Assembly: GCF_039543825.1 (NCBI RefSeq)
Contig: NZ_BAABKM010000002.1
Span: 528,133-592,132, forward strand
DNA length: 64,000 nt
Direction of reading: 5' to 3'
Source of the DNA: Nocardioides conyzicola
GTDB lineage: Bacteria > Actinomycetota > Actinomycetes > Propionibacteriales > Nocardioidaceae
In this document: in pieces, positions 53,293 to 63,019 of the stretch
Layout of the letters: every line of letters begins with the position of its first letter
How positions within the stretch are numbered: position 1 is the first letter of the stretch
Notes under the pieces: model-generated
Seen by the model: the letters and a program-made list of their open reading frames with translations, nothing else
What the model was told of the DNA's origin: nothing
Database searches by the model: none
Position numbers and translations under genes: made by a program

Positions 53293-54087
53293 ATGACCGA
53301 CTCCCCCGTGCTGCTGGACGTCACTGACGGCGTCGCCACGATCACGCTGAACCGTCCGCAGGCCTACAACAGCCTCAACATCGAGACCAAGGAGCTGCTG
53401 CGCGACACGATCCAGCAGGTCGCCGACGACCCGGCCGTCCGCTGTGTGGTGCTGACCGGCAGCGGCAAGGCGTTCTGCACCGGACAGGACCTCAAGGAGC
53501 ACATCGAGCTCCTCGAGAACGGCGGCAGCGACGCGCTCTTCACGACCGTCGACAAGCACTACAACCCGACCGTGACCGCGCTGGCCGGGATGGCCAAACC
53601 GGTCATCGCGGCGGTCAACGGGGTCGCCGCGGGCGCCGGCTCGAGCCTCGCCTTCGCCTGCGACCTGCGGATCGTCGCCGACACCGCGGGCTTCAACCTG
53701 GCCTTCGCCAACGTCGCGCTCTCCTGCGACACGGGCGCGAGCTACCACCTGCAGCAGCTGGTGGGCCGCGCCAAGGCGATCGAGCTCCTCTACTTCCCGC
53801 GCACGATCAGCGCCGCCGACGCGCTCGAGCTCGGGCTCGCGACCAAGGTGGTGCCGGCCGACGAGCTCGCCGCCGAGGTGGCGTCGTTGGCCGCCACGCT
53901 CGCCGCCGGCCCGACCGTCGCCCTGGGCGCGATGCGGCAGTCGGTCGCGTACGCCGCCGGGCACTCCTTCGAGGAGGCGCTCGAGTTCGAGAGCGCGATG
54001 ATGACCAAGACCGGCGCGACGTCCGACCACCGCGCCGCGGTTGCGGCGTTCGTGGCCAAGGAGAAGCCGGCCTTCGAGGGACGCTAG
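53293..54087 (+). CDS. Enoyl-CoA hydratase/isomerase (PaaG-like)
   Basis: A 264-residue crotonase-fold enzyme. The oxyanion-hole segments are SGKAFCTGQDL and NGVAAGAGSSLAFACDL; DTGASYHLQQLVG follows with an Asp where classical hydratases carry Glu, as in PaaG-type ring-epoxide isomerases. It starts 12 bases after the paaX stop, so both share a transcript. No other phenylacetate genes are present, so the pathway link is an inference. Confidence 0.88.
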   Translation: MTDSPVLLDVTDGVATITLNRPQAYNSLNIETKELLRDTIQQVADDPAVRCVVLTGSGKAFCTGQDLKEHIELLENGGSDALFTTVDKHYNPTVTALAGMAKPVIAAVNGVAAGAGSSLAFACDLRIVADTAGFNLAFANVALSCDTGASYHLQQLVGRAKAIELLYFPRTISAADALELGLATKVVPADELAAEVASLAATLAAGPTVALGAMRQSVAYAAGHSFEEALEFESAMMTKTGATSDHRAAVAAFVAKEKPAFEGR

Positions 54088-54088
54088 G

Positions 54089-54823
54089 TCAGCGCCGGGC
54101 GCCGAAGAGCCGCAGCAGCCGGGGCGGAGCCGAGGTCAGCTGCCGGCGCGACGGGTGCGCGCCGTACTCGACCGTGACGGCCGAGCCGCGCGCGTGGTGG
54201 TTGAACCAGCCGGTCATCGTGCCGTGGCAGACGCCGCCGCAGGTGAAGGACTTCGTCGGCAGGTGCAGCGCCCGGGCGACCCGGCGGGAGAACGCACGGT
54301 CCTTGGTGTCCGTGTCGACACCGTACAACGGCTGGTGGAAGCTGATGATCCTCGACGGCCGGATCTTGCGCAGGAAGGCCATCATGGCCTTGGTCTCGGG
54401 CTCCGAGCCGGCGCGCGGGCCGGACTCGTAGGAGCCGTCGAGGTCGGCCCAGCGGTAGGGGAAGTTGCGGTTGAGGTCGACGCCATGAGCGTTCTTGCGG
54501 GTGCCGCGGGCCAGGCCGTCGGGGTTGTAGACCGGCACCACCCACAGGTCGATGCCGCGGATCCGACGGCCGTCGCGCAGGCTCGCCAGGATCTGCCGCG
54601 GCTTGCCCTCGTCGCCGTGCATGGTCGCGATCAGCAGCACCTTGCGCTTGCCGGGCTGGCCGAGGTGCCAGGCCGTGATCGGCCGGTGGCGCACGGAGTG
54701 GCCGATGACGACCTTCTCGATCACGGCCGGCCGGTCGACGGGCGCCGGTGCGGCGTACGTCGGCGCCGCGGTCAGGCAGGTGAGGGCGATCGCGAGGGTG
54801 GTCAGCAGGGTCCCGAGACGCAT
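54089..54823 (-). CDS. Secreted M14-family zinc carboxypeptidase
   Basis: A 244-residue exported metallopeptidase: signal peptide about 1-24, zinc ligands His69 and Glu72 (MHGDEG) and His163 (SFHQP), substrate Asn-Arg in DLNRNFP, and catalytic Glu219 in VEYG. The domain is short and resembles murein-peptide amidases (MpaA-like) more than digestive carboxypeptidases. A wall-peptide role is likely but unproven. ATG 54823 is chosen over GTG 54832. Its stop lies next to that of the convergent enoyl-CoA hydratase. Confidence 0.87.
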   Translation of the reverse strand: MRLGTLLTTLAIALTCLTAAPTYAAPAPVDRPAVIEKVVIGHSVRHRPITAWHLGQPGKRKVLLIATMHGDEGKPRQILASLRDGRRIRGIDLWVVPVYNPDGLARGTRKNAHGVDLNRNFPYRWADLDGSYESGPRAGSEPETKAMMAFLRKIRPSRIISFHQPLYGVDTDTKDRAFSRRVARALHLPTKSFTCGGVCHGTMTGWFNHHARGSAVTVEYGAHPSRRQLTSAPPRLLRLFGARR

Positions 54824-54836
54824 GCCCTGCACCCTG

Positions 54837-55265
54837 TCACACCACCGAGGTGAGGTAGGCCCAGGTGAAGATGCAGACGCCGACGAGCATGCCGACGTGG
54901 GCGAGGATCGAGAGACCGGGTCCGTCGGACCAGGAGTCCGCAGCGCCGTCGGACGCGTGGCGCCCCTTGGGGCGGCGCCAGCGCACCAGGATCAGCAGGC
55001 CGGCGATCACCGTGACCCACCAGAACGCCAGCGACAGGATGCCAAAGGTCGAGCTGCCGAGGAACGTGTCCTCGGAGGCGACCAGGAAGGCGACCCACGA
55101 GACCAGCGCGAGCCCGCCGGCGACGGTGTGCACGTCGACTAGCCCGCGGCCCATGCTCAGTCGACCGGCCCCGCCACTCCCACGGCCCAGGCGCAACCGG
55201 GTCAGCACCACGACGACGGCAGCCAGCGCGGTGAGGACGTAGACAACGATCTCCTCGGTCGACAC
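54837..55265 (-). CDS. Four-helix membrane protein of unknown function
   Basis: A 142-residue protein with hydrophobic segments near 5-23, 48-64, 72-92 and 118-140. A polar loop (RWRRPKGRHASDGAADSWSD) sits between the last two. No motif recognised. It ends 4 bases before the M14 peptidase frame region and may be the first gene of that unit. Confidence 0.7.
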   Translation of the reverse strand: MSTEEIVVYVLTALAAVVVVLTRLRLGRGSGGAGRLSMGRGLVDVHTVAGGLALVSWVAFLVASEDTFLGSSTFGILSLAFWWVTVIAGLLILVRWRRPKGRHASDGAADSWSDGPGLSILAHVGMLVGVCIFTWAYLTSVV

Positions 55266-55280
55266 GCTGCGAAGTGTGCC

Positions 55281-55586
55281 CTACAGCGTGTGCTCGTCGC
55301 CACGCACGGGCTCGGGAGCGGCCTCCTCGCGGCTCTCGTCAGGGCTCGGGTCCCGCTCGCTCGCGAGGCGGTCCAGGAGGGCGTCGACCTCGGACATCCG
55401 GTAGCCGCGGAAGCCCAGCGAGAAGCGCACGCGACGCAGGTCGTCGGCCGTCAGCGGCCCCGTCGCGGGCACGCTGGAGTCGGGGCGGTCGTCGTACACC
55501 TCGGCCAGCGGCGTACCTCGCCCGGCGGCGAGCAGGGCGACGCCGCCGAGCGCGAGGACGACCAGGATCGCGAAGAACCACATCAT
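55281..55586 (-). CDS. Small membrane-anchored DivIVA-domain protein
   Basis: A 101-residue protein: N-terminal membrane helix (MMWFFAILVVLALGGVALLA), a short linker, then VRFSLGFRGYRMSEVDALLD, the first turn-helix of DivIVA domains that bind curved membrane. The coiled coil of full DivIVA is missing. The start overlaps the LOG gene stop. Such short DivIVA-like proteins next to LOG genes are common in Actinobacteria. Confidence 0.8.
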   Translation of the reverse strand: MMWFFAILVVLALGGVALLAAGRGTPLAEVYDDRPDSSVPATGPLTADDLRRVRFSLGFRGYRMSEVDALLDRLASERDPSPDESREEAAPEPVRGDEHTL

Positions 55587-56314
55587 GAGAGGTGCGCCTC
55601 CCGGGCGGCGACCATCAGCGCCACGGCCTCGTCGATGTCGTCGGTGAGGATCAGCCGGTCCAGGTCGACCTCGCTGAGGGTGCCGCTGGCCAGGGAAGTG
55701 TCGCGCAGCCAGTCCAGGAGCCCCTGCCAGTACGACGCGCCGACCAGCACGATCGGGAAGTCGGTGATCTTGCCCGTCTGCACGAGCGTGAGCGCCTCGA
55801 AGAGCTCGTCGAGGGTGCCCACGCCGCCGGGGAGCACGATGAAGCCCTGGGAGTACTTCACGAACATGGTCTTGCGGGCGAAGAAGTAACGGAAGTTGAC
55901 CCCGACGTCGACCCACTCGTTGAGCCCGGACTCCCACGGGAGCTCGATGCCGAGGCCGACGCTCACGCCGCCCGCCTTGCTGGCGCCCTTGTTGGCGGCC
56001 TCCATCGCACCGGGACCGCCGCCGGTGATGACGGCGAAGCCCTCCTCGACCAGGCGTCGCCCGGCGGCCTCGCCGAGCGCGTACCAGGGGCTGTCGACGG
56101 GTGTGCGGGCCGAGCCGAAGACCGCGATCGCCGGACCGAGCTCGGCGAACGCCCCGAAGCCCTCGACGAACTCCGCCGTGATCCGCTGGACCCGCCACGG
56201 GTCGGTGTGCACCCAGTCGGTCGCGCCGCGGGAGTCGAGCAGCCGCTGGTCGGTGGTGCCCTGGTCGACCTGGTTGCGTCGCTGCAGGATCGGCCCCTTG
56301 CGCTTGGACATCAT
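55583..56314 (-). CDS. LOG-family protein (TIGR00730, cytokinin-riboside phosphoribohydrolase-like)
   Basis: A 243-residue LOG protein: GGGPGAMEAANKGA and the catalytic PGGVGTLDELFE motif (PGGxGTxxE). Members release adenine-type bases from nucleotide 5'-monophosphates; the mycobacterial one (Rv1205) makes cytokinins. ATG 56314 overlaps the dapE stop by 4 bases. Gene order dapE-LOG recalls the mycobacterial dapD-dapE-LOG region. Confidence 0.92.
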   Translation of the reverse strand: MMSKRKGPILQRRNQVDQGTTDQRLLDSRGATDWVHTDPWRVQRITAEFVEGFGAFAELGPAIAVFGSARTPVDSPWYALGEAAGRRLVEEGFAVITGGGPGAMEAANKGASKAGGVSVGLGIELPWESGLNEWVDVGVNFRYFFARKTMFVKYSQGFIVLPGGVGTLDELFEALTLVQTGKITDFPIVLVGASYWQGLLDWLRDTSLASGTLSEVDLDRLILTDDIDEAVALMVAAREAHLS

Positions 56315-57372
56315 GGGGTCAGCCACCGGGTCAGCAGCGCCTCGCAGCGCTCGATGTGCTCCACGGGCACGTGCTCCTCCTGCTTGTGGGCGAACATCGG
56401 GTCACCCGGGCCGAAGTTGACCGCCGGGATGCCGAGGGCACTGAACCGCGCGACGTCGGTCCAGCCGAACTTGGGATGGACGTCGCCGCCGACAAGGTCG
56501 ACGAACGCCCGGGCGGCGGGTACGTCGAGGCCGGGCAGCGCGCCGGGCGCCGAGTCGGTCAGCGTCACGTCGTACCCCTCGAAGAAGTCGCGGACGAACG
56601 CCTCGGCGTCGGCCTCGGAGTAGTCGGGCGCGAAGCGGTAGTTGACCTCGACGACGCACTCGTCGGGGATGACGTTGCCGGCCACGCCGCCGCGGACGAA
56701 GACCGCGTTGAGTCCCTCGTGGTACTCCAGCCCGTCGATCACGGGCGTGCGCGGCACGTAGTCCTCGAGGCGGCGCAGGACCGCGCCGGCCTTGTGGATC
56801 GCGTTGGAGCCGCGCCACGCCCGGGCGCTGTGGGCGCGCTCGCCGGTGGTGCGTACCTCGACGCGCAGCGTGCCCTGGCAGCCCGCCTCGACGCCCGCGT
56901 TGGAGGGCTCCATCAGGATCGCGAAGTCGGCGGCGAGCAGCTCGGGGTCGGTCTCGGCCAGCTTGCGCAGGCCGTTGTGCTCGGCCGCGATCTCCTCGGC
57001 GTCGTACAGGATGAACGTGACGTCGCGGTTGGGCTCGGGGACGGTGGCGGCGATCCGCAGGATGACCGCGTCGCCGCCCTTCATGTCGCAGGTCCCGAGC
57101 CCGTGCAGGATCGCTCCCTCGCGCCGAGCGGGCAGGTTGCCGTTGACGGGCACGGTGTCGAGGTGACCGGCGATCACCACGCGCTCGGCACGGCCGAGGT
57201 GGGTGCGGGCGACGAGGTTGTTGCCACGGCGTACGACGTCGAGGTGGGTGAGACCGCGCAGTGCGTGCTCGACGGCGTCGGCGATGGCCTGCTCGTCCAG
57301 GCTCACCGACTCGATGTTGACCAGCTGCTCCGTCAGCGACACGGCGTCGGTCGTCAGGTCGAGGGTCGTCAC
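56311..57372 (-). CDS. dapE: Succinyl-diaminopimelate desuccinylase
   Basis: A 353-residue M20 metallopeptidase that removes succinate from N-succinyl-LL-diaminopimelate in lysine and peptidoglycan precursor synthesis. Zinc ligands: His70 (AGHLDTVP), Asp96 (GTCDMKGGD), Glu126/Glu127 (DAEE) and His329 (FAHKQEEH). The dimerisation lid domain (about 175-290) is present. The GTG at 57372 starts the conserved part. DapD, acting earlier in the same branch, is at the right edge of the window. Confidence 0.94.
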   Translation of the reverse strand: MTTLDLTTDAVSLTEQLVNIESVSLDEQAIADAVEHALRGLTHLDVVRRGNNLVARTHLGRAERVVIAGHLDTVPVNGNLPARREGAILHGLGTCDMKGGDAVILRIAATVPEPNRDVTFILYDAEEIAAEHNGLRKLAETDPELLAADFAILMEPSNAGVEAGCQGTLRVEVRTTGERAHSARAWRGSNAIHKAGAVLRRLEDYVPRTPVIDGLEYHEGLNAVFVRGGVAGNVIPDECVVEVNYRFAPDYSEADAEAFVRDFFEGYDVTLTDSAPGALPGLDVPAARAFVDLVGGDVHPKFGWTDVARFSALGIPAVNFGPGDPMFAHKQEEHVPVEHIERCEALLTRWLTP

Positions 57373-57377
57373 GTGCC

Positions 57378-57782
57378 CTATCCAACCAGCCGGGCCAGCT
57401 TGTCCAGCGCCATCCTGGTGCCGAGCTCGTTGTCGGCGCGGGGCACGGCGTCGGGAAGGCCGTCCATCCGGATCTCGACCTCGGTGCCGTCGGGGACGTC
57501 GCGCAGCGTCGTGGTCATCGTGATCGGGCCGTCGAGCGCGGCGTCGTCGGTCTCGAACTCGACCCGCTCCACGACCCGCTCGTGGGGCACCAGCTCGACG
57601 TACGTGCCGCTGTAGGTGTCGGTCGCGCCTCCGGACTTGCCGGCGGTCGCGGGGTCGTCGTAGGTCAGCGACATCCGGACCCGGCCGCCCACGCGCGGGT
57701 CGAGCTCGTGGACCTCGCCGGTCATCCCGTCGGGGACCCGCCACTGCGCGACGGCGGCCGCGTCGAGCAGAGCGGCGTACAC
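57378..57782 (-). CDS. SRPBCC/AHSA1 domain protein, possibly frameshifted at the 5' end
   Basis: The in-frame part (134 residues from GTG 57782) has the AHSA1 features VYAALLDAAAVAQWRVPDGM, GGRVRMSLTYDDP and a closing helix LGTRMALDKLARLVG. Family members normally have another 10-15 residues with a first beta strand such as RTVxAP. That strand appears in a different frame just upstream (STTAGRTVAATGRP from GTG 57829), so one base seems to have been lost or gained near 57783-57790. Either the gene is damaged or the short start is used. Five bases separate it from dapE downstream. Confidence 0.7.
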   Translation of the reverse strand: MYAALLDAAAVAQWRVPDGMTGEVHELDPRVGGRVRMSLTYDDPATAGKSGGATDTYSGTYVELVPHERVVERVEFETDDAALDGPITMTTTLRDVPDGTEVEIRMDGLPDAVPRADNELGTRMALDKLARLVG

Positions 57783-57887
57783 GGTCGGCCGGTCGCGGCG
57801 ACGGTGCGGCCCGCCGTGGTGGAGTACACAGCAGAACTCTAGGCAGACACCTGTCCAGAAAAGTGGAACACGTTCTAGTGTGGGCTC

Positions 57888-58736
57888 ATGCGCAACGGAC
57901 TCGTCCTCTTCACCTCCGACCGCGGCATCCGGCCGGCCACCCTCGCGGCAGCCGCGGAGGAGCGGGGCTTCGACACGTTCTACGTGCCCGAGCACACGCA
58001 CATCCCGATCAAGCGCGAGGCCGCGCACCCGGGGACCGGCGACGAGACGCTGCCCGACGACCGCTACACGCGCACCCTCGACCCGTGGATCTCGCTCGCG
58101 ACGGCCGCGCAGGTGACGTCGCGGATCAAGCTGTCCACCGCGGTGGCGCTGCCGGTCGAGTCCGACCCGATCACGCTGGCCAAGCAGATCGCCACCCTCG
58201 ACCACCTGTCCGGCGGGCGGGTCGAGATCGGCGCCGGCTTCGGCTGGAACACCGACGAGCTCGCCGACCACCACGTGCCGGCCGCCAAGCGACGGACCGT
58301 CCTCAAGGAGTACGTCGAGGCGATGCGCTCGCTGTGGACGCAGGACGAGGCGTCGTACGACGGTGAGTTCGTGTCGTTCGGGCCGTCCTGGGCGTTCCCG
58401 AAGCCAGCTGCCCACATCCCGCTGATCATCGGTGCCGGCGGCGGCCCGAAGACGTTCGCCTGGATCGCCGCGAACGCCGACGGCTGGATGACGACCCCGA
58501 CCCAGTCGGACATCTCCGGTCAGATCGAGGCGCTGAAGAAGGCCTGGGCCGACGCCGGGCGCTCCGGTGCGCCGGACATCCGGATCCTGATCGCCTTCAA
58601 GCCCAACCCCGAGGACCTGATGGCCTGGGCCGAGGCTGGCGCCACCGAGCTGATCTGGGGCGTGCCGGACAAGGCCGAGGACGAGGTCCTCGGCTCGCTC
58701 GACCGCCTCGCCGGCCGCCTGGGCATCTCCGGCTGA
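57888..58736 (+). CDS. LLM-class F420-dependent oxidoreductase
   Basis: A 282-residue luciferase-like monooxygenase-fold protein: FDTFYVPEHTHIP, the loop HLSGGRVEIGAGFGWN and IPLIIGAGG are family blocks for F420-binding members. The substrate is unknown. TAGTGT ends 6 bases before the ATG and no Shine-Dalgarno is seen, so translation may be leaderless. It is followed by an inverted-repeat cluster and converges on ileS. Confidence 0.88.
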   Translation: MRNGLVLFTSDRGIRPATLAAAAEERGFDTFYVPEHTHIPIKREAAHPGTGDETLPDDRYTRTLDPWISLATAAQVTSRIKLSTAVALPVESDPITLAKQIATLDHLSGGRVEIGAGFGWNTDELADHHVPAAKRRTVLKEYVEAMRSLWTQDEASYDGEFVSFGPSWAFPKPAAHIPLIIGAGGGPKTFAWIAANADGWMTTPTQSDISGQIEALKKAWADAGRSGAPDIRILIAFKPNPEDLMAWAEAGATELIWGVPDKAEDEVLGSLDRLAGRLGISG

Positions 58737-58737
58737 C

Positions 58738-58834
58738 GCCGAGTCGGCGCCAGATTTCAGTCGAGTCGGCGCCAGTTTGCGCGCGCACCCGCAATCTGGC
58801 GCCGACTCGGCTGCAAAGTAGCGCCGACTCGGCC
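58738..58834. terminator. Inverted-repeat cluster (GAGTCGGCGCCA units), likely bidirectional terminator
   Basis: GCCGAGTCGGCGCCAGATT (58738-58756) is repeated as an exact inverted copy at 58793-58811. A second forward GAGTCGGCGCCA starts near 58763 and a second reverse TAGCGCCGACTCGGCC lies at 58818-58833. Four copies in alternating orientation fold into long GC-rich hairpins between the convergent LLM gene and ileS. No T tract is present. Confidence 0.75.
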
Positions 58835-61800
58835 TACTGCCTGGTGACCGTCACCGTCGGCTCGCCCTCCGGGCCCTCGATGACGTCGTACGACGTCGCG
58901 AGGGTCTCGGACGTGATCAGCTGCTCGTGGGTGCGGGCCGCCGCCTGGACGTCCGCTCCCCCGGCGATCGTGAGCGCGATCCGGTCCGACACGTCGAGAC
59001 CGGCGTCCTTGCGGGCCTGCTGGACCGCGCGGACCAGGTCGCGGGCGAGGCCCTCGGCGGCGAGCTCAGGGGTGACCTCGGTGTCGAGCACGACGAAGCC
59101 GCCGCTGCGGAGCACGCCGGTCGCCGTACCTCCGTCGGCGGAGCCGGCGACGGTCTCGAGGGTGTACTCCCCCTCCTCCAGCGCCAGCCCGCCGGACGTG
59201 ACGGTGCCGTCCTCGGCCACCGACCAGTCGCCCGACTTGGAGCCCTTGATGGCGACCTGGACCTCGCGACCCAGGCGCGGGCCGGCGGCACGGGCGTTGA
59301 CGGTGAGCTTCTGCTCGACGCCGTACGACGCGGCCTCGTCGGACTCGGTCGCGAGCAGTCGGACCTCCTTGACGTTGACCTCGTCGCGGACGATCGCCTC
59401 GAAGCCGGCCAGCGCGGCCGGGTCGTCGACGACGACGGTCAGGGAGCCGAGCGGCAGGCGGTTGCGGAGATTGCGCGCCTTGCGGAGCGCGGACGAGGCG
59501 GAGCAGACCTCGCGGACCAGGTCCATCGCGGCCACCAGGGCGTCGTCGGCGGGGAGCTCGTCGACGAGCGGCCAGTCGGCGAGGTGCACCGAGCGGCCAC
59601 CGGTCAGCCCGCGCCAGACCTCCTCGGTCGTCAGCGGCATCAGCGGCGACGTCGTCCGGCAGACGACCTCGAGCACCGTGTAGAGCGTGTCGAAGGCGGC
59701 CGGGTTGTCGCCCCAGAAGCGGTCGCGCGAGCGGCGGATGTACCAGTTCGTCAGCACGTCCAGGAACGACCGGGTCGCGTCGCACGCGTCGGCGACGGCG
59801 TACGCGTCGAGCGACGTCGTCATCTCCTCGACGTAGTCGCGGCACTTGGCCAGCAGGTAGCGGTCCAGCGGGTCCGTGGACGCGGTCGACACCGAGGCGT
59901 CGTACGCCGACGCGTTGGCGTAGAGCTGGAAGAAGTACCAGCTGTTCCAGAGCGGGATCAGCACCTGGCGCACCGAGTCGCGGATGCCCTGCTCGGTGAC
60001 GACCAGGTTGCCGCCGCGCAGGATCGGCGACGACATGAGGAACCAGCGCATCGCGTCGGCGCCGTCGCGGTCGAAGACCTCGCGCACGTCGGGGTAGTTG
60101 CGCAGCGACTTCGACATCTTGTTGCCGTCGGAGCCGAGCACGATCCCGTGGCTGATGCAGTTCTCGAACGCCGGCTTGTCGAAGATCGCGGTCGCCAGGA
60201 TGTGCAGCGTGTAGAACCAGCCGCGGGTCTGGCCGATGTACTCGACGATGAAGTCCGCCGGGAAGTGGTGCTGGAACCACTCCTCGTTCTCGAACGGCAC
60301 GTGCACCTGCGCGAAGCTCATGGAGCCCGAGTCGAACCACACGTCGAGCACGTCGGCGACGCGGCGCATCATCGACTTCCCGGTCGGGTCGTCCGGGTTG
60401 GGGCGCACCAGGTCGTCGACGTACGGGCGGTGCAGGTCGGGCTCACCCTCGTGGTTGAGCGGCAGCCGCCCGAAGTCCGCCTCGATCTGGGCGAACGAGC
60501 CGTAGACGTCGATGCGAGGGTACGTCGGGTCGTCGCTCTTCCACACCGGCACCGGGGATCCCCAGAAGCGGTTGCGGGTGATCGACCAGTCGCGGGCGTT
60601 CTCCAGCCAGCGGCCGAACTGGCCGTCCTGGATGTGGTCCGGGACCCAGTTGATCTCCTGGTTGAGCTCGAGCATCCGGGCCTTGATCGCGGTGACCTCG
60701 ACGAACCACGACGAGACGCCCTTGTAGATCAGCGGGTTGCGGCAGCGCCAGCAGTGCGGGTAGCTGTGGTCGTAGGTCTCGCGGCGCAGCAGCACGGTGC
60801 CCGGCGACACCGAGCCCGTCTCACCCGTGCCCGCGGTCGCCGCCTTGAGGTGGTCGATCACGTGCAGGTTGGCGTCGAAGACGTTCATGCCCTCGTAGTC
60901 GACGACCGGGAACGTGAACCGCCCGTCCTTGCCGACCGGCATCACCGCCTCGATGCCTTCGCGATCGGTGACGATCTTGTCGTCCTCACCGAAGGCGCCG
61001 GCGGTGTGGACGAGGCCGGTGCCGTCCGTGGTCGTCACGAACTCGGCCGGCACGACCCGGAACGCCCGGTCGTGGCCGGCGTAGTAGGTGAACGGCGGCG
61101 TGTAGACGAGCCCGAGCAGGTCCGCTCCCTTGCCGCGCCAGGTGACCTCAGGCGCGTCGCCCAGCTCGCGGGCGTACGACGCGAGCCGAGCCTCCGCCAG
61201 GATGTAGCGCGTGCCCTCGACCGACACCACGACGTAGTCGATGTCCTCGCCGACCATCACCGCGAGGTTGCTCGGGAGGGTCCACGGCGTCGTCGTCCAG
61301 ACGAGCAGCTTCGCGCCCTGGAAGTCGCCCGGGGTCGTCACGTCGTACCCGACGGTGACGGCCGGGTCCTGGCGCATCTGGTAGACGTCGTCGTCCATCC
61401 GGAGCTCGTGGCTCGACAGCGGGGTCTCGTCGTTCCAGCAGTAGGGCAGCACTCGGAAGCCCTCGTAGATCAGGCCCTTGTCGAACAGCTGCTGGAAGGC
61501 CCAGATCACCGACTCCATGTAGTCGGGGTTCATAGTCCGGTAGTCGTTGTCGAAGTCGACCCAGCGCGCCTGGCGGGTGACGTACTCGCGCCAGTCGCCG
61601 GTGTACTTCATCACCGACGCGCGGCAGGCCTCGTTGAACTTGTCGATGCCCAGCTCGAGGATCTCGTCGGTGGTCTTGATGCCGTTGAGCCGCATCGCCT
61701 CGAGCTCGGCGGGCAGGCCGTGGGTGTCCCACCCGAAGCGGCGCTCGACTTTCTTGCCCCGCATCGTCTGGTAGCGCGGGATCAGGTCCTTGACGTAGCC

Positions 61801-62019
61801 CGTGAGCAGGTGGCCGTAGTGCGGGAGGCCGTTGGCGAACGGCGGACCGTCGTAGAAGACGAACTCGTTGGCGCCGTCCTCACCCGCGTCGCGCTGGTCG
61901 ATGCTCGCCTGGAAGGTGCCGTCCTGCTCCCAGTACGCGAGCACCCGCTCCTCGATCTCGGGGAACTTGGGGTTCGAGGGGACGCTCGCGGCGTCGGAAG
62001 AGACCTTGGGGTAGGTCAT
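58834..62019 (-). CDS. ileS: Isoleucyl-tRNA synthetase
   Basis: A 1061-residue class Ia synthetase charging tRNA-Ile. The HIGH motif is PHYGH (66-70) and the KMSKS loop is at 634-638 ([12 protein letters not shown]). Length and the C-terminal layout fit the eukaryote-like ileS type of actinobacteria (associated with mupirocin-tolerant enzymes). AGGAG lies 9 bases before ATG 62019; an ATG at 62028 overlaps that site. Expression is governed by the T-box upstream. Confidence 0.96.
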   Translation of the reverse strand: MTYPKVSSDAASVPSNPKFPEIEERVLAYWEQDGTFQASIDQRDAGEDGANEFVFYDGPPFANGLPHYGHLLTGYVKDLIPRYQTMRGKKVERRFGWDTHGLPAELEAMRLNGIKTTDEILELGIDKFNEACRASVMKYTGDWREYVTRQARWVDFDNDYRTMNPDYMESVIWAFQQLFDKGLIYEGFRVLPYCWNDETPLSSHELRMDDDVYQMRQDPAVTVGYDVTTPGDFQGAKLLVWTTTPWTLPSNLAVMVGEDIDYVVVSVEGTRYILAEARLASYARELGDAPEVTWRGKGADLLGLVYTPPFTYYAGHDRAFRVVPAEFVTTTDGTGLVHTAGAFGEDDKIVTDREGIEAVMPVGKDGRFTFPVVDYEGMNVFDANLHVIDHLKAATAGTGETGSVSPGTVLLRRETYDHSYPHCWRCRNPLIYKGVSSWFVEVTAIKARMLELNQEINWVPDHIQDGQFGRWLENARDWSITRNRFWGSPVPVWKSDDPTYPRIDVYGSFAQIEADFGRLPLNHEGEPDLHRPYVDDLVRPNPDDPTGKSMMRRVADVLDVWFDSGSMSFAQVHVPFENEEWFQHHFPADFIVEYIGQTRGWFYTLHILATAIFDKPAFENCISHGIVLGSDGNKMSKSLRNYPDVREVFDRDGADAMRWFLMSSPILRGGNLVVTEQGIRDSVRQVLIPLWNSWYFFQLYANASAYDASVSTASTDPLDRYLLAKCRDYVEEMTTSLDAYAVADACDATRSFLDVLTNWYIRRSRDRFWGDNPAAFDTLYTVLEVVCRTTSPLMPLTTEEVWRGLTGGRSVHLADWPLVDELPADDALVAAMDLVREVCSASSALRKARNLRNRLPLGSLTVVVDDPAALAGFEAIVRDEVNVKEVRLLATESDEAASYGVEQKLTVNARAAGPRLGREVQVAIKGSKSGDWSVAEDGTVTSGGLALEEGEYTLETVAGSADGGTATGVLRSGGFVVLDTEVTPELAAEGLARDLVRAVQQARKDAGLDVSDRIALTIAGGADVQAAARTHEQLITSETLATSYDVIEGPEGEPTVTVTRQ

Positions 62020-62029
62020 CGGTGGCATC

Positions 62030-62210
62030 TCCTGCGGGTGTCGTGTCTCGGACACGAGGACGACGTGAGCCGCGGTACCACCTCGCTTGACCCCTCCCCG
62101 AGGGAAGGAGACCACTCGTTCACGGCTGTGACGGGCCTACCCGTCCGGTTCTACTGAGCTTTCGCTGTTCTTCCGGAGGCTCACCGCTGATGACGGCTCA
62201 GACGCCTGTG
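62030..62210 (-). promoter_or_regulatory. Translational T-box riboswitch of ileS
   Basis: The ileS leader has the T-box core GAGGTGGTACCGCGG, whose loop pairs with the free tRNA acceptor end. Further 5', a short Stem I region (GAGCCGTCATCAGCGGTGAGC) presents ATC at 62191-62189, the Ile specifier codon. Between the core and the AGGAG site there is a TCGTGTC/GACACGA hairpin and sequence able to sequester the ribosome site, with no terminator, as in the translational T-boxes of actinobacterial ileS. Uncharged tRNA-Ile should turn translation on. Nothing else is seen up to 62298. Confidence 0.93.
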
Positions 62211-62298
62211 TCGCAAGCGTACGGCGTGCGCGTGACGACCTGCCAATCGGTTCTCCTGCGCAGGTTGCGCGGCCCGTCGTACGGGGTAGGACGCCGCC

Positions 62299-63012
62299 GT
62301 GGGACGAGCGGACTCGCGGAGACGACCGGCGCGGCAGCGACGACCGACGCGCACGCCCAGCCCTCCGGCCGGCCGCGGTCCTCGTCTGCCGCGCGGTCTC
62401 CCCCGAGCGATCGTGGTGCTGGCCACGGCGGTCGCGTGCGGGGCCATCGTGGCGATCGCCGCGACCGAAGAGCTCGACCTGCTCTGGGTCGTCCTCGGCG
62501 CCGACGTCGCCGTCGGCCTCGGCCTCGCCACCACGGTCGGGCTCCTCAGCCCGCTGGGCGCGACGGCGCCCATGATGACCGCCATCCTCCGCAGCGGTGG
62601 CCTCGTCGCCCTCGCCCAGCTCGTCGTCGGGTGCCTGGCGACCCCCCTGGCGCGGGTGCCCGGCGAGGACTTCGACTGGGGATGGTTCGGCGTGCCGGTG
62701 CTCGCGGTCCTGATGGTCGCCCTCTCGGTGCCCTCCGCCCTGCTGACCTGGTGGCTGGTGGCGCTGCCCGTGGCCGCCATCGTGCGCGGACTGCCCCGCG
62801 TGCGACGCGGTGACGGTCGAGCCGTCGTGGAGGTGGCGTTCTCCCTGCTGCTGCTGGAGATCGTGGCTCTCGTCGTGGCGCAGACCGGGTCGGAGCGGTG
62901 GGGGTGGACAGTCTGGCCGATCGTGGCCGTGGGCGCCGCGATCGTGCTGACGGTCGCCGCGCTCGCCGCGATCGGATACCTGGCTGCGTTCCGGCACTCC
63001 CGCGTGATCTAG
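62299..63012 (+). CDS. Membrane protein of unknown function
   Basis: A 237-residue protein with an Arg/Pro-rich cytoplasmic N-terminus (1-35) and about six hydrophobic segments. The last two are long (FSLLLLEIVALVVAQ and VGAAIVLTVAALAAIGYLAA). No family recognised. The GTG start has no clear ribosome site. It diverges from ileS. Confidence 0.6.
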   Translation: MGRADSRRRPARQRRPTRTPSPPAGRGPRLPRGLPRAIVVLATAVACGAIVAIAATEELDLLWVVLGADVAVGLGLATTVGLLSPLGATAPMMTAILRSGGLVALAQLVVGCLATPLARVPGEDFDWGWFGVPVLAVLMVALSVPSALLTWWLVALPVAAIVRGLPRVRRGDGRAVVEVAFSLLLLEIVALVVAQTGSERWGWTVWPIVAVGAAIVLTVAALAAIGYLAAFRHSRVI

Positions 63013-63019
63013 TCGGCCC

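Noticed and set aside
58927..62157. A 1076-codon open frame on the + strand opposite ileS
   Set aside because: Antisense shadow; it also covers the T-box core, and the product has no recognisable motif.
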